Source: Buttiauxella agrestis (lineage in GTDB: Bacteria; Pseudomonadota; Gammaproteobacteria; Enterobacterales; Enterobacteriaceae). From it: a DNA stretch of 64,000 nt. The position numbers were made by a program, and so were the translations under genes. Positions 62,960 to 64,000 of the stretch are shown here, in pieces. The stretch spans positions 186,001 through 250,000 of the forward strand of contig NZ_UIGI01000002.1 in NCBI RefSeq assembly GCF_900446255.1, read 5' to 3'. The notes beneath the pieces are model-generated. The model had not been told where the DNA came from and ran no database searches. It saw only the letters and a list, made by a program, of their open reading frames with translations. Numbering within the stretch: the first letter of the stretch is position 1; each line of letters starts with the position of its first letter.

Positions 62960-64000
62960 TTAGAATTTCAGTGAGAAACCGGCGTTAACCATGAACGGTG
63001 ACTCCATTTTATTCGAGTGATTGTACTGTACACTGGCACCTACATTCAGGTTTTTAGTGACCTATGCGTTAATACCCGCATCATATATGCCAGTCACGTC
63101 AGACATATTATCTTCCAGTCGGTCGTCATTGACCTGTACGATATTGTCGTTCACCAGTTCATATGCCACCGCCAGTTTCAGGTACGGTTTGAGCTCAGCA
63201 GAGCGAACGTTAATCCTGGTGCCAAGATTTACCCCGCTTTCTACTACCAGGGAATTCACACTACTGACATCAGCTTTCATGCCATTGGACAAATTATAGT
63301 TATCATGGTCGGTAGTAAAACCGGTCACGGCAACGTAAGGGGCGACGAACGAGCGGTCATAAGTGAAGTATTTTCCTGCTTCAAGATGCCCCGAGAGTCC
63401 ATTCTGGTTGTAGTCCCCATCAGCGGCACCACCGCTGGTCATTGTGGCATTGACCCCATCTTTGAACTTGTTCACTTTCACGATACTGTCGACGTAGTAT
63501 CCGCTGTTATTCATCCAGCTTAGATAGCCGCCCGTTGACAATGAATCAACATTGCCCGATCCATCTTTGTCGAAATCGACGTCGCTATTGGTATCACCCA
63601 CAATACCGCCGACGGTCAGATGGCTATTGGCGAAGTCTTTGCTGGCATCTGCACCCAACATTACGCCGTTAAGGTTCATATAAAACCCGGCAGCATTATT
63701 ATTGACGCTTTGCTTATTGCCGATGTAACGCGCCCACACATTTAAATCATGCGACGTATCGCGAACCGCATCAACACGGTCGCGGACGGTGTGCATTTCC
63801 ACATCGTTTATGATGGGTTCTGTGACCGCCATCGACAAAACGGCAGAAGTCGATGGTGTATACGCTGGCGCAGTTTCAGGTGGTGCTGGCGGTGTAGAGC
63901 CCGTGGACAAATCCCAGTTACCGTTACCGTTACCGTCTGTAACCAGGTGATATTCATAAGTCCCGGCATCCACGACGCTACCTTTATTGGCGAGCTTAAA
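62960..64000 (-). pseudogene. autotransporter (type V) beta-barrel gene, partial, with an amber codon
   Basis: The frame enters from the right edge (KLANKGSVVDAGTYEY), a pertactin-like passenger end, then a Pro-rich linker and the barrel domain (VWARYIGNKQSV, GYYVDSIVKVNKF, LKPYLKLAVAYEL). At 63062-63064 a TAG interrupts GINA-VTKNL; the frame continues 33 residues to ESPFMVNAGFSLKF and TAA at 62960. The lost end includes the last strand with the terminal Phe that the Bam complex recognises, so without suppression no functional barrel is expected. 5' end outside the window. Confidence 0.85.

Noticed and set aside
42560-63064. Amber codons in tnpA and the autotransporter as a sign of stop-codon recoding
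   Set aside because: Other lesions are TGA codons or frameshifts, and the intact genes end with all three stops; ordinary decay or sequencing error is simpler.
1-64000. CRISPR array
   Set aside because: No regular repeat-spacer pattern. The AAAAGTGCCACA copies are in both orientations with uneven spacing.

Overview
The window looks like part of a large conjugative plasmid from an enterobacterium. The evidence is an F-type type IV secretion core (TraF, TraH and TraG homologues) next to a MOBH-type relaxase with an HD domain and its VirD4-type coupling protein, which is the arrangement of IncHI, IncA/C and SXT-like elements. The codon usage, Shine-Dalgarno sites, insertion sequences and chaperone-usher fimbriae are those of Enterobacterales. 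Serratia or Yersinia relatives are plausible hosts because of the chitinases, but the sequence does not settle the genus.

Bases 1 to 8.3 kb are a maintenance and accessory zone of small genes: winged-helix-like proteins, a DUF262 protein, a lambdoid-phage-like trio with a zinc-ribbon gene missed by simple ORF calling, a lipoprotein, and a ParE/RelE-Phd/YefM toxin-antitoxin pair with its operator. Bases 8.3 to 18.3 kb are a minus-strand transfer operon: MobI-like protein, an unknown protein, a small ORF, TraI, coupling protein, an unknown 363-residue protein, a TraJ-like membrane protein, an S49 peptidase and a NERD protein. Bases 18.3 to 19.0 kb are the probable oriT/regulatory region, packed with AAAAGTGCCACA repeats in both orientations. 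Bases 19.0 to 31.7 kb run mainly on the plus strand: two transfer activators, TraF, TraH, TraG, then transglycosylase, DsbC, DsbA and membrane/lipoprotein genes. Bases 31.7 to 35.6 kb hold a Sel1-repeat protein and unknowns.

From 35.7 to 47.8 kb is an insertion-sequence island: an IS1202/ISNCY-type element, IS3 remnants, an IS66 element with an exact 8-bp target duplication, a LeuO-like LysR regulator, and an IS1-family element interrupted by an IS3-family element, each with a target duplication. Bases 48.2 to 55.6 kb are one complete chaperone-usher fimbrial operon (two large pilins, chaperone, usher, adhesin, two minor pilins, second chaperone). Beyond an IS630-family element, 56.9 to 62.0 kb is a self-contained quorum-sensing chitinase module: a PKD/chitin-binding GH18 chitinase, a LuxI-family acyl-homoserine-lactone synthase and a second GH18 enzyme in one direction, with a divergent LuxR regulator and a perfect lux box between them. 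The window ends in an autotransporter beta-barrel gene broken by an in-frame amber codon.

The most unusual signal is a short palindrome, AAAGTWACTTT, which I find twelve times between 2.4 and 35.3 kb and not once in the remaining 28.7 kb. It lies in intergenic DNA and inside genes in different reading frames and on both strands, which argues for a DNA-level function such as a dispersed binding site for a plasmid-encoded protein. Its distribution coincides with the plasmid backbone and stops where the insertion-sequence/fimbria/chitinase cargo begins.
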